Positions 18,571 through 25,418 of a DNA stretch of 64,000 bases are shown piece after piece. Both the position numbers and the translations under genes were made by a program. The stretch is from Pirellulales bacterium (GTDB lineage Bacteria > Planctomycetota > Planctomycetia > Pirellulales > JAEUIK01), in assembly GCA_019694435.1 (NCBI GenBank), contig JAIBBZ010000007.1, positions 1 to 64,000 on the forward strand. Direction: 5' to 3'. The number at the start of each line of letters is the position of its first letter. Position 1 is the stretch's first letter. A model generated the notes under the pieces. It was not told the DNA's origin. It ran no database searches and saw only the letters and a list, made by a program, of their open reading frames with translations.

Positions 18571-20283
18571 ATGAAGCGAGTTACTGCCACATGCCTGATC
18601 GTTTTGCTGGTTTGCTCCGTGCCTCGGGCGCGAGCTCAGTCGCCGCAAGCACCTGGCGAAGATGCGGAGCACTTGGGGCAAGAGCGGCATGCGCAGACCG
18701 ATGATTTTTCGCCGGTCCAGGGCGATGCGCTGCTGGTGAGTGATGCGACTTCGGCAGCTCCCGCGAAACCCGGCGGTGCCAGCGCACCGAAAAAGAAGGA
18801 TCCGCCCAAGTTCAAAGGGCCATTCCACGGGACGCCGCCGTTGTTAGGTTTTCCGCGCCTCGGGTTCTTTCCCGTCTTCCCGACCGGGCCGGGCTACTAC
18901 TCGGTTGAGGACTGGCTGTCGGGCACTTGCCGCCAACAGCCTCCCCCGTTTCCTTATGGCCGGTTCAGCCTGAAGCCGTTTCCCTTCTACGACGTCGACT
19001 TCCGTTACCTCGACGATCCGAACAACACCTATTTCACCTGGTCCGATTTTCTCAAGCGGCAGCAGATCGGCGACAGCTGGCTGTTCTCCGCCGGCGGTGA
19101 GTATCGCAACCGCTACATGCATGAAACCGACAGCCGCCTGACGACGATCCAGAACACCTATGAGCAGATGCGCACGATTGCCTACGGCTCGCTCTACTAC
19201 GAGGACTTGTTCGGTTGCTACGTCCAGTTCCTCGACGCTCAGCATTTCCGCTCGGAACTGGCGCCCCTGGCCATCGACCGCGATCGCTCCGATCTGACGG
19301 ACCTGTTCGTCGACGTCAAGTTGGCCGAGTGGGACGATCATCCGCTCTATGTGCGCGGCGGGCGCCAGGAGCTGCTGCTGGGATCGCAGCGCTTGGTCTC
19401 GAACCTCGAATGGGGCAACGTGCTCCGCACGTTCCAGGGCGTGCGAGGGTTCCGGCAGGGCGAACGTTGGGATTTCAACGCGTTCTGGCTGCAGCCGATC
19501 ATTCCAGATCCCTCGAATTTCGATTCCCCCGACGAAGATCAAAACCTGTCCGGCGCGTGGCTAACCTACCGCCAGAAACCGGGACGGTTCTGGGATTTCT
19601 ACGCCTTGAATCGCGACGACTCCAGGCGCATCTTCAGCGGCGAGAACGGGGTACTCGGTGGCCAGAACGTAACGACCCTGGGCACGCGACTCGCCGGCGA
19701 CGTCGAAAGCACCTGGCTCTACGACGTCGAAGAAATGTTGCAAGTGGGACGCCATTCCAACCAGGATCTCGTCGCTTACGCCTCCAGTTCGGGCGTGGGC
19801 TACAACTTCAGCGAGCTCCGCATGAAGCCACAGTGCTGGCTCTATTACGATTTCGCCTCTGGCGACGCCAACCCGGGACAAGGCGCGACGTTCGGAACCT
19901 TCAATCACCTTTATCCATTCGGCCATTACTATCTGGGGTACCTCGATCTGGTTGCCCGGCAGAACATTCAGGACTTGAATGTGCAAGTCGTGGCTTTTCC
20001 GACGAAGTTCACCTACTTTCTCGTGCAATGGCACAAGTTCAACCTGGCGCAGGCGCGTTCGCCGCTCTTTGGTGCAGCGGGCGGCATCGAGCGCGTCGAT
20101 CCGACCGGTGCCGCGGGGACGGACGTCGGCAACGAAATCGATCTGCTGATGAACTTTCATTTGACTGCCAACCAGGACATTCTCGTCGGCTATTCCAAGC
20201 TGTTCGCCGGCGACTTCATCCGCAGCACCGGCCCGAATGTCTCGCCCGAGCTGTTCTACTTGCAGCATTCTCTTCGCTGGTAG
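18571..20283 (+). CDS. Outer-membrane porin, alginate-export-like beta-barrel
   Basis: A 570-aa exported protein with signal peptide MKRVTATCLIVLLVCSVPRARAQ in its first 23 residues (cleavage after ARA). A low-complexity Pro/Lys linker (about 60-85) precedes a long beta-barrel with alternating aromatic and polar residues, for example FSAGGEYRNRYMHE, LYVRGGRQELLLGSQRLVS and VRGFRQGERWDFNAFWLQP. These match the alginate_exp porin family as I know it. It ends in an aromatic-rich strand (LFYLQHSLRW), typical for outer-membrane barrels. Placed directly after the nitrate reductase on the same strand, it is most simply a channel for nitrate or another anion rather than for alginate. That is an inference from context. 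Confidence 0.8.
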   Translation: MKRVTATCLIVLLVCSVPRARAQSPQAPGEDAEHLGQERHAQTDDFSPVQGDALLVSDATSAAPAKPGGASAPKKKDPPKFKGPFHGTPPLLGFPRLGFFPVFPTGPGYYSVEDWLSGTCRQQPPPFPYGRFSLKPFPFYDVDFRYLDDPNNTYFTWSDFLKRQQIGDSWLFSAGGEYRNRYMHETDSRLTTIQNTYEQMRTIAYGSLYYEDLFGCYVQFLDAQHFRSELAPLAIDRDRSDLTDLFVDVKLAEWDDHPLYVRGGRQELLLGSQRLVSNLEWGNVLRTFQGVRGFRQGERWDFNAFWLQPIIPDPSNFDSPDEDQNLSGAWLTYRQKPGRFWDFYALNRDDSRRIFSGENGVLGGQNVTTLGTRLAGDVESTWLYDVEEMLQVGRHSNQDLVAYASSSGVGYNFSELRMKPQCWLYYDFASGDANPGQGATFGTFNHLYPFGHYYLGYLDLVARQNIQDLNVQVVAFPTKFTYFLVQWHKFNLAQARSPLFGAAGGIERVDPTGAAGTDVGNEIDLLMNFHLTANQDILVGYSKLFAGDFIRSTGPNVSPELFYLQHSLRW

Positions 20284-20486
20284 CCCCGGCCACGACCCTT
20301 CGTCGATCCATCCCATTGGTCGTCACGGATTCGACGTAGGCAGCGTTCAAGAGTCGCGCTGCCGCGGCAATTTGAACCGACACGAATCCGCGAATCAGGA
20401 TCGGGCGCAGCCCGGCAAAAACTCGCTCGCGATGAAGGACGCGAGGTACAGGTCAGAGCCGGTTTAATGCGCCAGTAGAACCGCGC

Positions 20487-20539
20487 TTGGTTGGTCTCAA
20501 GGGGGCGCGGCGCGGGCCCCTTCAGGGGTCGGCAACCAA
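20487..20539. repeat. Nested inverted repeat beside repeat copy C
   Basis: TTGGTTG (20487-20493) pairs with CAACCAA (20533-20539), and inside it AAGGGG (20499-20504) pairs with CCCCTT (20517-20522). This forms a long stem with an internal loop. It lies about 80 bases before the conserved core of copy C. It could be a recombination-site fold or a terminator for the porin transcript. Confidence 0.4.
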
Positions 20540-20589
20540 TTCCTGGGTAGATCGTGCCAATTTCGGGTTCGTTACCCAATCTCACCTCG

Positions 20590-20716
20590 CGTTGAACCAG
20601 CTGTGCGCCAGATGCGCCGTTTACGTCGGATTCTGCAGCGCTCTCCGAGGTCGAATTCCCCAAGTCCTTGCTTTCGCTGCCGGTAACGGAAACAGGTTCG
20701 ATTCCTGTGCGGCCCA
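20590..20716. repeat. Dispersed repeat copy C ending in a tRNA-3'-end-like T-arm
   Basis: Homologous to the right half of copy B, with a 23-base identity (20621-20643 against 6957-6979). The end is a perfect tRNA-like T-arm: stem ACAGG (20692-20696), loop TTCGATT, stem CCTGT (20704-20708), then acceptor-like GCGGCCC plus A (20709-20716). The 5' acceptor half (GGGCCGC expected) is absent upstream, so it is not an intact tRNA. On the minus strand the frame starting at 20717 reads MGRTGIEPVS then NSTSESAAESDVNGASGAQ, preserving the reading frame seen in copy B but without the WPKLP end. Confidence 0.7.
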
Positions 20717-21098
20717 TTGCTCGGATCGATGACTTGTTTCCCCATGCTGGCACCTGCCCGGAGAAACCTGCTCACCGTGGTTACTTGAAGAGGTGCTTCT
20801 GTAGGTCGCCGGGCTGCTGCCGCGGCCTTCGCCGCCAGGAAACTGGCTCTTTCTGAGAACTGGTCCGGACCTAGGTGGTAGACTGTTGGCAATGGACGCA
20901 GCCGCGACTGCGTCGTCAAGGGCTCGAGCTGCTTCGGTGGCAACCAATCGGCCGGTTTGACGGCAGTCGATGTTGTCGGCGGCAAGACCTGTGAACGGCC
21001 ACACTTGCGGCCGTGGCGGTCGCTTGTTCCCGGTGGCGCTCCACGCTGTTCCACCGCATCACCACCTGCAAGATCAACTCGGCCGGAGGTTGCCGCTC

Positions 21099-21965
21099 GT
21101 GAAGTCTCTTGACGACATGCTCACGATGGTGCGGCCGCACCTGCGCGTTTCGCGGCCAGATCGCGGGAGACCGGCAAGCTGGGCTCGGGTCGCGTTGCTC
21201 TCGCTGGTCGTCATTTGCACACCGGCTCGAGCCGAGTTGATCGCCGCGTTCGGCGACAGCAACACGGCCGGGGCCGGCGACGCCTATCCAGGACTCCTGG
21301 CGGCGACGCTTAGCCAGCAATTCGGCCCGGCTCGGTTTACGGTGGTCAATCACGGCATCAGCGGGCTGACCACCGACCAGCTCGTGACGAACCTTGGCAA
21401 CACCACCTGGCTCGATGAAAACCCAGACATTGCCCTGATCATGATCGGTGGCAACGATCTGTGGCCTCTGCTTTCGAGCGCCAACCTGTCGACCTTTCTG
21501 ACCGTTGTGCAGCAGGCAGTCGACAACGTGCAGGCAGCCGTCAACCTGATTGCGACGCATCCTTATTCAGCGGGTCGAGCGCCGAAGATCGTTGTCTCGG
21601 GGTACCTTCCCAACAAACTGCCGAATGTCACCTTTAGCGGCCTGTCGATTAATCCCAACTTTGCGATCGAGGTGTTCAACGCAGGACTCGCGGATCAATT
21701 GACCGGAGTCGACGTCTATTTCACACAGAACTACGACGACATCCTCGATCCGGCGACCCAAAAGGCGCGGACCAGCCTGATGCGCGACAATCTGCATCTG
21801 AATCAAGCGGGCCGCCAGATCGTGGCCGACAACTTCGCGGAGGTGATCGTCGCCATTGTGCCCGAGCCGGCCAGCGGCGCGTCGTTGTTGCTCGGAGCGG
21901 CGTTTCTTTTCACGTTTGCAGCGACAAAGCGACGCCGCGCGTCCGCGTCTCTTCCTGTTGCCTGA
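21099..21965 (+). CDS. Secreted SGNH/GDSL-type hydrolase with PEP-CTERM anchor
   Basis: An exported esterase- or lipase-like protein, 288 aa. The GTG at 21099 was chosen because GGAGG (21085-21089) lies nine bases upstream; ATGs at 21117 and 21126 are alternatives. The signal peptide has hydrophobic core VALLSLVVICTP and ends ARAE. Block I AAFGDSNTAGAG holds the nucleophile Ser, block III is MIGGNDLW (Gly/Asn oxyanion), and the distal Asp/His lie in DNLHLNQAG. This is the SGNH layout. The C-terminus IVPEPASGASLLLGAAFL followed by KRRR is a PEP-CTERM sorting signal, processed by exosortase/archaeosortase-type enzymes. No exosortase gene is in the window. Substrate unknown. Confidence 0.85.
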   Translation: MKSLDDMLTMVRPHLRVSRPDRGRPASWARVALLSLVVICTPARAELIAAFGDSNTAGAGDAYPGLLAATLSQQFGPARFTVVNHGISGLTTDQLVTNLGNTTWLDENPDIALIMIGGNDLWPLLSSANLSTFLTVVQQAVDNVQAAVNLIATHPYSAGRAPKIVVSGYLPNKLPNVTFSGLSINPNFAIEVFNAGLADQLTGVDVYFTQNYDDILDPATQKARTSLMRDNLHLNQAGRQIVADNFAEVIVAIVPEPASGASLLLGAAFLFTFAATKRRRASASLPVA

Positions 21966-22009
21966 TCCCCGGCCGTCGGCGAGTTGCGGGGTTTCATCGA
22001 GAACTGCCG

Positions 22010-22040
22010 GCGTTCTGTTCGCCGCGCCGCTGCAGAACGC
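22010..22040. terminator. Stem-loop between convergent genes
   Basis: GCGTTCTG (22010-22017) and CAGAACGC (22033-22040) form a perfect 8-bp stem with a 15-base GC-rich loop. It lies between the convergent hydrolase and lemA genes, where a bidirectional terminator is expected. No strong T-run flanks it. Confidence 0.45.
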
Positions 22041-22076
22041 TTGATGTCGCGCTAGAAAAGTGTTTCGGTCACGCGC

Positions 22077-22673
22077 CTAATCGCGCTGCAACGGCTGATG
22101 TGACATGTTCATCGTCGGCGCGAGTCGGATCGAAGCATCTTCGATCTCGAAGTATTCGGCAGGGCCAAAGTTGAACAGCGACGCGATGATGTTAGTCGGA
22201 AATACCTGCACGGTATTGTTTTGATCGCGAACGTTGGCATTGTAGAAGCGGCGAGCGCGCTGAATCCGGTCTTCGGTGTGGACGAGTTGCTCCTGCAGCG
22301 CCAAAAAATGCCGGTCGGCCTTCAGGTCAGGGTACTGTTCGGCGACGACAAAGAGATTCCTCAGGCTGCCGACGAACGAGTTTTCGTAGTCGGCCAGTTC
22401 CGAGCGCAGGTGATAGGAATTTATGGCCAGTTGACGGGCACGGATCACGCGCTCGAGCACGTCTCGCTCATGCTCGGCATAGCGCTTGACCGTCTCGACG
22501 AGATTCGGGATGAGATCGTGCCGGCGCTTGAGCTCCGTATCGATCCCCGACCAGGACTCGAACACCGCATTACGCACGCGCACGAGGCGGTTAAAGCTCC
22601 CGATGAACCAGACGATGGTAGTAAACAGGAATATCAGGCCCACCACGAGAACAGCGGACGGCGCGTCGTTCAA
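22077..22673 (-). CDS. lemA: LemA family protein
   Basis: A small membrane-anchored protein of the LemA family, 198 aa, function not settled in bacteria. The frame is open far upstream, but the likely start is a TTG at 22673. It overlaps the stop of the preceding gene (TTGA) and has AAGGAG eight bases upstream; the residues before it are Arg-rich and antisense-like. One N-terminal transmembrane helix (AVLVVGLIFLFTTIVWFIGSF) precedes the conserved helical core: ESWSGIDTELKRRHDLIPNL, VETVKRYAEHERDVLERV, and AEQYPDLKADRHFLALQEQL with RIQRARRFYNANVRDQN. This is a textbook match. It is the second gene of a two-gene unit with a membrane protein. Confidence 0.9.
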   Translation of the reverse strand: MNDAPSAVLVVGLIFLFTTIVWFIGSFNRLVRVRNAVFESWSGIDTELKRRHDLIPNLVETVKRYAEHERDVLERVIRARQLAINSYHLRSELADYENSFVGSLRNLFVVAEQYPDLKADRHFLALQEQLVHTEDRIQRARRFYNANVRDQNNTVQVFPTNIIASLFNFGPAEYFEIEDASIRLAPTMNMSHQPLQRD

Positions 22674-23356
22674 GCGATCTGCTCCTTGAGGTCGCGCACG
22701 AGCGACGCGGGAAGTTGATCCAGGAACTCGCTCAAGTCGACGAGGGCAAGGTCCAGGAGCTCGATGCTCCACTTTCCCTGGTCGGCGGTCACGACGCATG
22801 AACCGAGCATCCACAGTGGCCGCTCGGGGCGGCGGAGGAGATATTCCATCATCTTCTGGTCGATCACGTCGTAGGCGAACTTGCGATCCTCGCAGGAGAC
22901 GTGAAACGTTTGGCTGAACTCATCGGACTCGAAATCGATGTCGTCCCAGCCGAAAAACTCCGCAACGCCGTCGAACAGATGCTCCTTGCGGATCGCCAGC
23001 CGTTTGAACGGCAGTCCTGCGTCGATGAGCAGCACTCGATGCCAGTGATGTGTCGTGTCGCTGGACTTGCCATTCGACGAAGTGGTCTCGTAGTGGAAGT
23101 CGAACGCGTGAAAGGGGCGATCGGCGAACTGGCCTCGGAGGTGGTTCGCGCCGTATCGGTTCGAGCCTTTTTGGAGCGGAGGAAGATCACGATAACGCTC
23201 GTCGATGTCGTAATCAGCGGTGGGGTCGAAAGCGAAGCCGTTTGCATCGGCCCAATCGGCAATCGCTTTCTTTCGCTCTTGTTCCTGCTGATAGGCGACG
23301 ACGGCAAAGACGATTGCCGCCGCGATGAACAAGATTAGGAGGAATCCAACGAACAT
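22670..23356 (-). CDS. Membrane-anchored protein of unknown function, LemA partner
   Basis: A 228-aa protein with one N-terminal transmembrane helix (VGFLLILFIAAAIVFAVVAY) and a soluble remainder. The soluble part has segments such as WADANGFAFDPTADYD, FADRPFHAFDFHYET, LLIDAGLPFKRLAIRKE and RRPERPLWMLGSCVV. The pattern of an ANGW/ANGF-type start, a hydrophobic readout of a stored parameter and a C-terminal helix resembles uncharacterised DUF3137-like proteins that accompany LemA. I do not recognise an active site. It is translationally coupled to lemA (TTGA overlap). The possible role is envelope-associated, by association with LemA. Confidence 0.7.
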   Translation of the reverse strand: MFVGFLLILFIAAAIVFAVVAYQQEQERKKAIADWADANGFAFDPTADYDIDERYRDLPPLQKGSNRYGANHLRGQFADRPFHAFDFHYETTSSNGKSSDTTHHWHRVLLIDAGLPFKRLAIRKEHLFDGVAEFFGWDDIDFESDEFSQTFHVSCEDRKFAYDVIDQKMMEYLLRRPERPLWMLGSCVVTADQGKWSIELLDLALVDLSEFLDQLPASLVRDLKEQIA

Positions 23357-23648
23357 CCGTCTTCCGCGCGAGCGTTGATCTGTCGCAGTTAAGTTTTCCT
23401 CAAGCTGGCGATGTCCTTAAGGTACAAGTTTGTATTCAAAGACTCAACGATCTTTCAATCGTCGATGGTCTTCGTCGCGCGAGGGCGACCGTGGCGAGCC
23501 GATGTCGCATGGTTCGCTGTGGCGGCTGGTGCACCACTCGCTCGCTGGCCGGCGAGACCGGCGCAAGAGGCGCGTCGTTGAAACGCCCCGACCGGCGAGC
23601 CGCTGGCCGGCGGCACGCCGATCGGGAACTCCCAGACCGACGCTGCGA
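23357..23648. other. Intergenic region with GCTGGCCGGCGAG-like repeats
   Basis: About 290 bases upstream of the LemA unit (minus strand) and downstream of the PEP-CTERM gene. The part 23530-23625 contains imperfect repeats of CTGGCCGG and ACCGGCGAG. Related ACCGGCGAG strings occur at 44128 and 51523, so this may be a low-level dispersed short repeat. No gene is supported. Confidence 0.4.
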
Positions 23649-24482
23649 TTAACCGCGCCGTTTGCGCCGCCAGATCGCCAGACACAGCGGCAGGCCCACC
23701 GCCAGCAGCAAACCGCTGGTCGGCTCGGGCAAAGGCTCGGCAAAGTAATAGCCCACCCCGTCGCCAATCAGGTTCAAGGGCGTCAAATGAGCCGTTACGA
23801 CGATCTGTTGCGTGCCGACGGGGATGCCCTTGTAAAACATAGCGTCGGTGTGCGTGCCGCCAGCATTGATCAAGGTCGGCGCGGTGATGTCGCCCGTGGC
23901 CAGGTTGAGCTGCATTTTGTGCCGGCCGGCGACCTGCAACTGGTTGTCTTGATTGCCGACGTAGATCAATGACGTCGGGGGCACGAGCATGCTGTTCGCA
24001 TCGAGCAGTTGCACGTTATAAGCCGGCAGTGCGATCTCGTCGGTCGTGTTCCAGATGCCAAACACCAGGTCGGGCAGGTTGCCGTTGTAGCCGGTCAGAT
24101 CAAAGATGACCTGCGACGTGTTGACCGGACCGCCGGGGCCCGGGTTGCTCGGGTCGCCATAGACGGTCATCGCCAGGTGGCCTTGCACCTGGCCGGTGCC
24201 CGGGAACAAAGCCGTGAACTGCGAGGGGTTGATCAGCGAGTTGACATTGTCGGCGTATCCGACCGCGGCGGGCGACGAGAAGACGTGGGTCACGGCGATT
24301 GTGCCGTTGAAGTTGTTACTCGAGAAGGTCGTCGACGCGGCGTTGCCCGACACATTGTTGCCGGAGACGCTCAGAAAGCTGTAGGGCGCTCCCCAGGCGA
24401 CGCTGGAAGACGCCCCGAGCAAGATCAGCCACAAGCAACAGCAGCCAGCGGTGCGAAACGAGACGCGCAGGGTGGTACTCAT
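23649..24482 (-). CDS. Secreted PEP-CTERM protein of unknown function
   Basis: A 277-aa exported protein. The start at 24482 has AAGGAG about 12 bases upstream; the open frame before it is Arg/Pro-rich. A signal peptide (core CCCLWLILLGASSSVAWG) precedes a Gly/Asn/Ser/Thr-rich, beta-rich region with many NxT/NxS motifs and no Cys, consistent with an extracellular beta-sandwich. The C-terminus LPEPTSGLLLAVGLPLCLAI plus RRKRRG is a PEP-CTERM sorting signal: PEP motif, transmembrane helix and basic tail. I do not recognise a catalytic motif. It stands alone on this strand, with the ECF sigma gene diverging on the other side. Confidence 0.8.
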   Translation of the reverse strand: MSTTLRVSFRTAGCCCLWLILLGASSSVAWGAPYSFLSVSGNNVSGNAASTTFSSNNFNGTIAVTHVFSSPAAVGYADNVNSLINPSQFTALFPGTGQVQGHLAMTVYGDPSNPGPGGPVNTSQVIFDLTGYNGNLPDLVFGIWNTTDEIALPAYNVQLLDANSMLVPPTSLIYVGNQDNQLQVAGRHKMQLNLATGDITAPTLINAGGTHTDAMFYKGIPVGTQQIVVTAHLTPLNLIGDGVGYYFAEPLPEPTSGLLLAVGLPLCLAIWRRKRRG

Positions 24483-24744
24483 GAGCGGCAAACGCTCCTT
24501 TCCACGGAGGCCAAAGTGGGTCTGGGAACAACCGGCAGAAGTGCCGGGTTCTAAGAGCGTCAACGGCGCGTCAAGCGCGCGCGGTTTTTTGGGGAATCTT
24601 GTCCCGAGCAGCCGGTCGAGCACCCCATCGCCGGCGAATCGACGATTCGTTGAGTTCGCCCTGGACAGGGGTTACGATCAAAGCCGCAGCCACCGGGCCA
24701 CCCCGGGGCGGGGGTGTTTTCGCGACCAGGCGCGCGTGAGCTCC

Positions 24745-25377
24745 ATGCCGGCATCGCTCGAAGAATCGACCTTGGTTGAGGCCGCCATCGCCGGCGATCC
24801 GGGTGCGCTGGAGCAGGTGTTGCTGGCCCACTATCCGCGACTCGAGCAGCGGGTTCGCAGCCGATTGCCGACCAGTGCCGCGGGCCTGCTTGATCCGGAG
24901 GATGTCTTACAAGAGGCGCTGGTCGACGCGTTTCGGGCGATTGGCAGCTTTCGGTCCGCGGGTGCGGGTTCCTTCGCCGCCTGGTTGAATGCGGTCGTCG
25001 AACATCGCTTGCAGGACAACCTCCGCCGATTGCGCCGCAAGAAGCGCGGCGGCGACGCCCAACGCGCAGCCGCGCCCGAGGGCGGCCACAGCTCCCTCGC
25101 CGATCTGGTCACGCTGCTTTCCGACCGCGGCGGCACCCCCAGCCACCACGCGGCTCAAGGCGAGGCGATTCGCGCCGTGCAGGTCGGCCTGGCAGCGCTG
25201 CCGGCCGATCAACGAGCCGTCATCGTGCATCGGTATCTCCAACAACAAAGCATCGCGTCGACGGCCGCGGCGATGCAACGTTCGCCGGGTGCGGTGCGCG
25301 GGCTGCTGCATCGGGCCAAACATTCGCTGCGCGACGCGCTCGGCCGATCAGGTCGGTGGTTCGCGTCGCGGCACTAA
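24745..25377 (+). CDS. ECF-type RNA polymerase sigma factor
   Basis: A sigma-70 family extracytoplasmic-function factor, 210 aa. The ATG at 24745 starts the recognisable protein; the upstream open frame is not domain-like. Region 2 has DPEDVLQEALVDAFRAIGSF (the -10 recognition and core-binding part) and AWLNAVVEHRLQDNLRRLRR. Region 4 has LAALPADQRAVIVHRYLQQQ and the helix-turn-helix STAAAMQRSPGAVRGLLHRA. No anti-sigma gene is adjacent. Instead a Ser/Thr kinase gene follows after 41 bases on the same strand. In planctomycetes several ECF groups are genetically linked to Ser/Thr kinases, so phosphorylation may replace a classical anti-sigma factor; this is inference here. Confidence 0.9.
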   Translation: MPASLEESTLVEAAIAGDPGALEQVLLAHYPRLEQRVRSRLPTSAAGLLDPEDVLQEALVDAFRAIGSFRSAGAGSFAAWLNAVVEHRLQDNLRRLRRKKRGGDAQRAAAPEGGHSSLADLVTLLSDRGGTPSHHAAQGEAIRAVQVGLAALPADQRAVIVHRYLQQQSIASTAAAMQRSPGAVRGLLHRAKHSLRDALGRSGRWFASRH

Positions 25378-25418
25378 TGCTTCGTTGACCATGCTTCTGA
25401 ACCGGGGCCTGACTTCCC

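Larger units (their letters stand above)
20284..21098. other. Gene-free region with hairpin and repeat copy C
   Basis: About 815 bases between the porin and the next gene. It contains an imperfect nested hairpin (20487-20539) and repeat copy C (about 20590-20716). The rest (20717-21098) has no supported gene. Minus-strand frames here are continuations of the copy C frame or run antisense to the following hydrolase gene. Confidence 0.55.

Noticed and set aside
20692..20716. A tRNA or tmRNA gene ending at 20716
   Set aside because: The T-arm is perfect but no matching 5' acceptor (GGGCCGC) or other arms occur in the preceding 150 bases.
20572..21054. Possible transposase remnant upstream of the SGNH hydrolase
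   Set aside because: No DDE, Tyr or Ser recombinase motif could be read in any frame, and no terminal inverted repeats were found.
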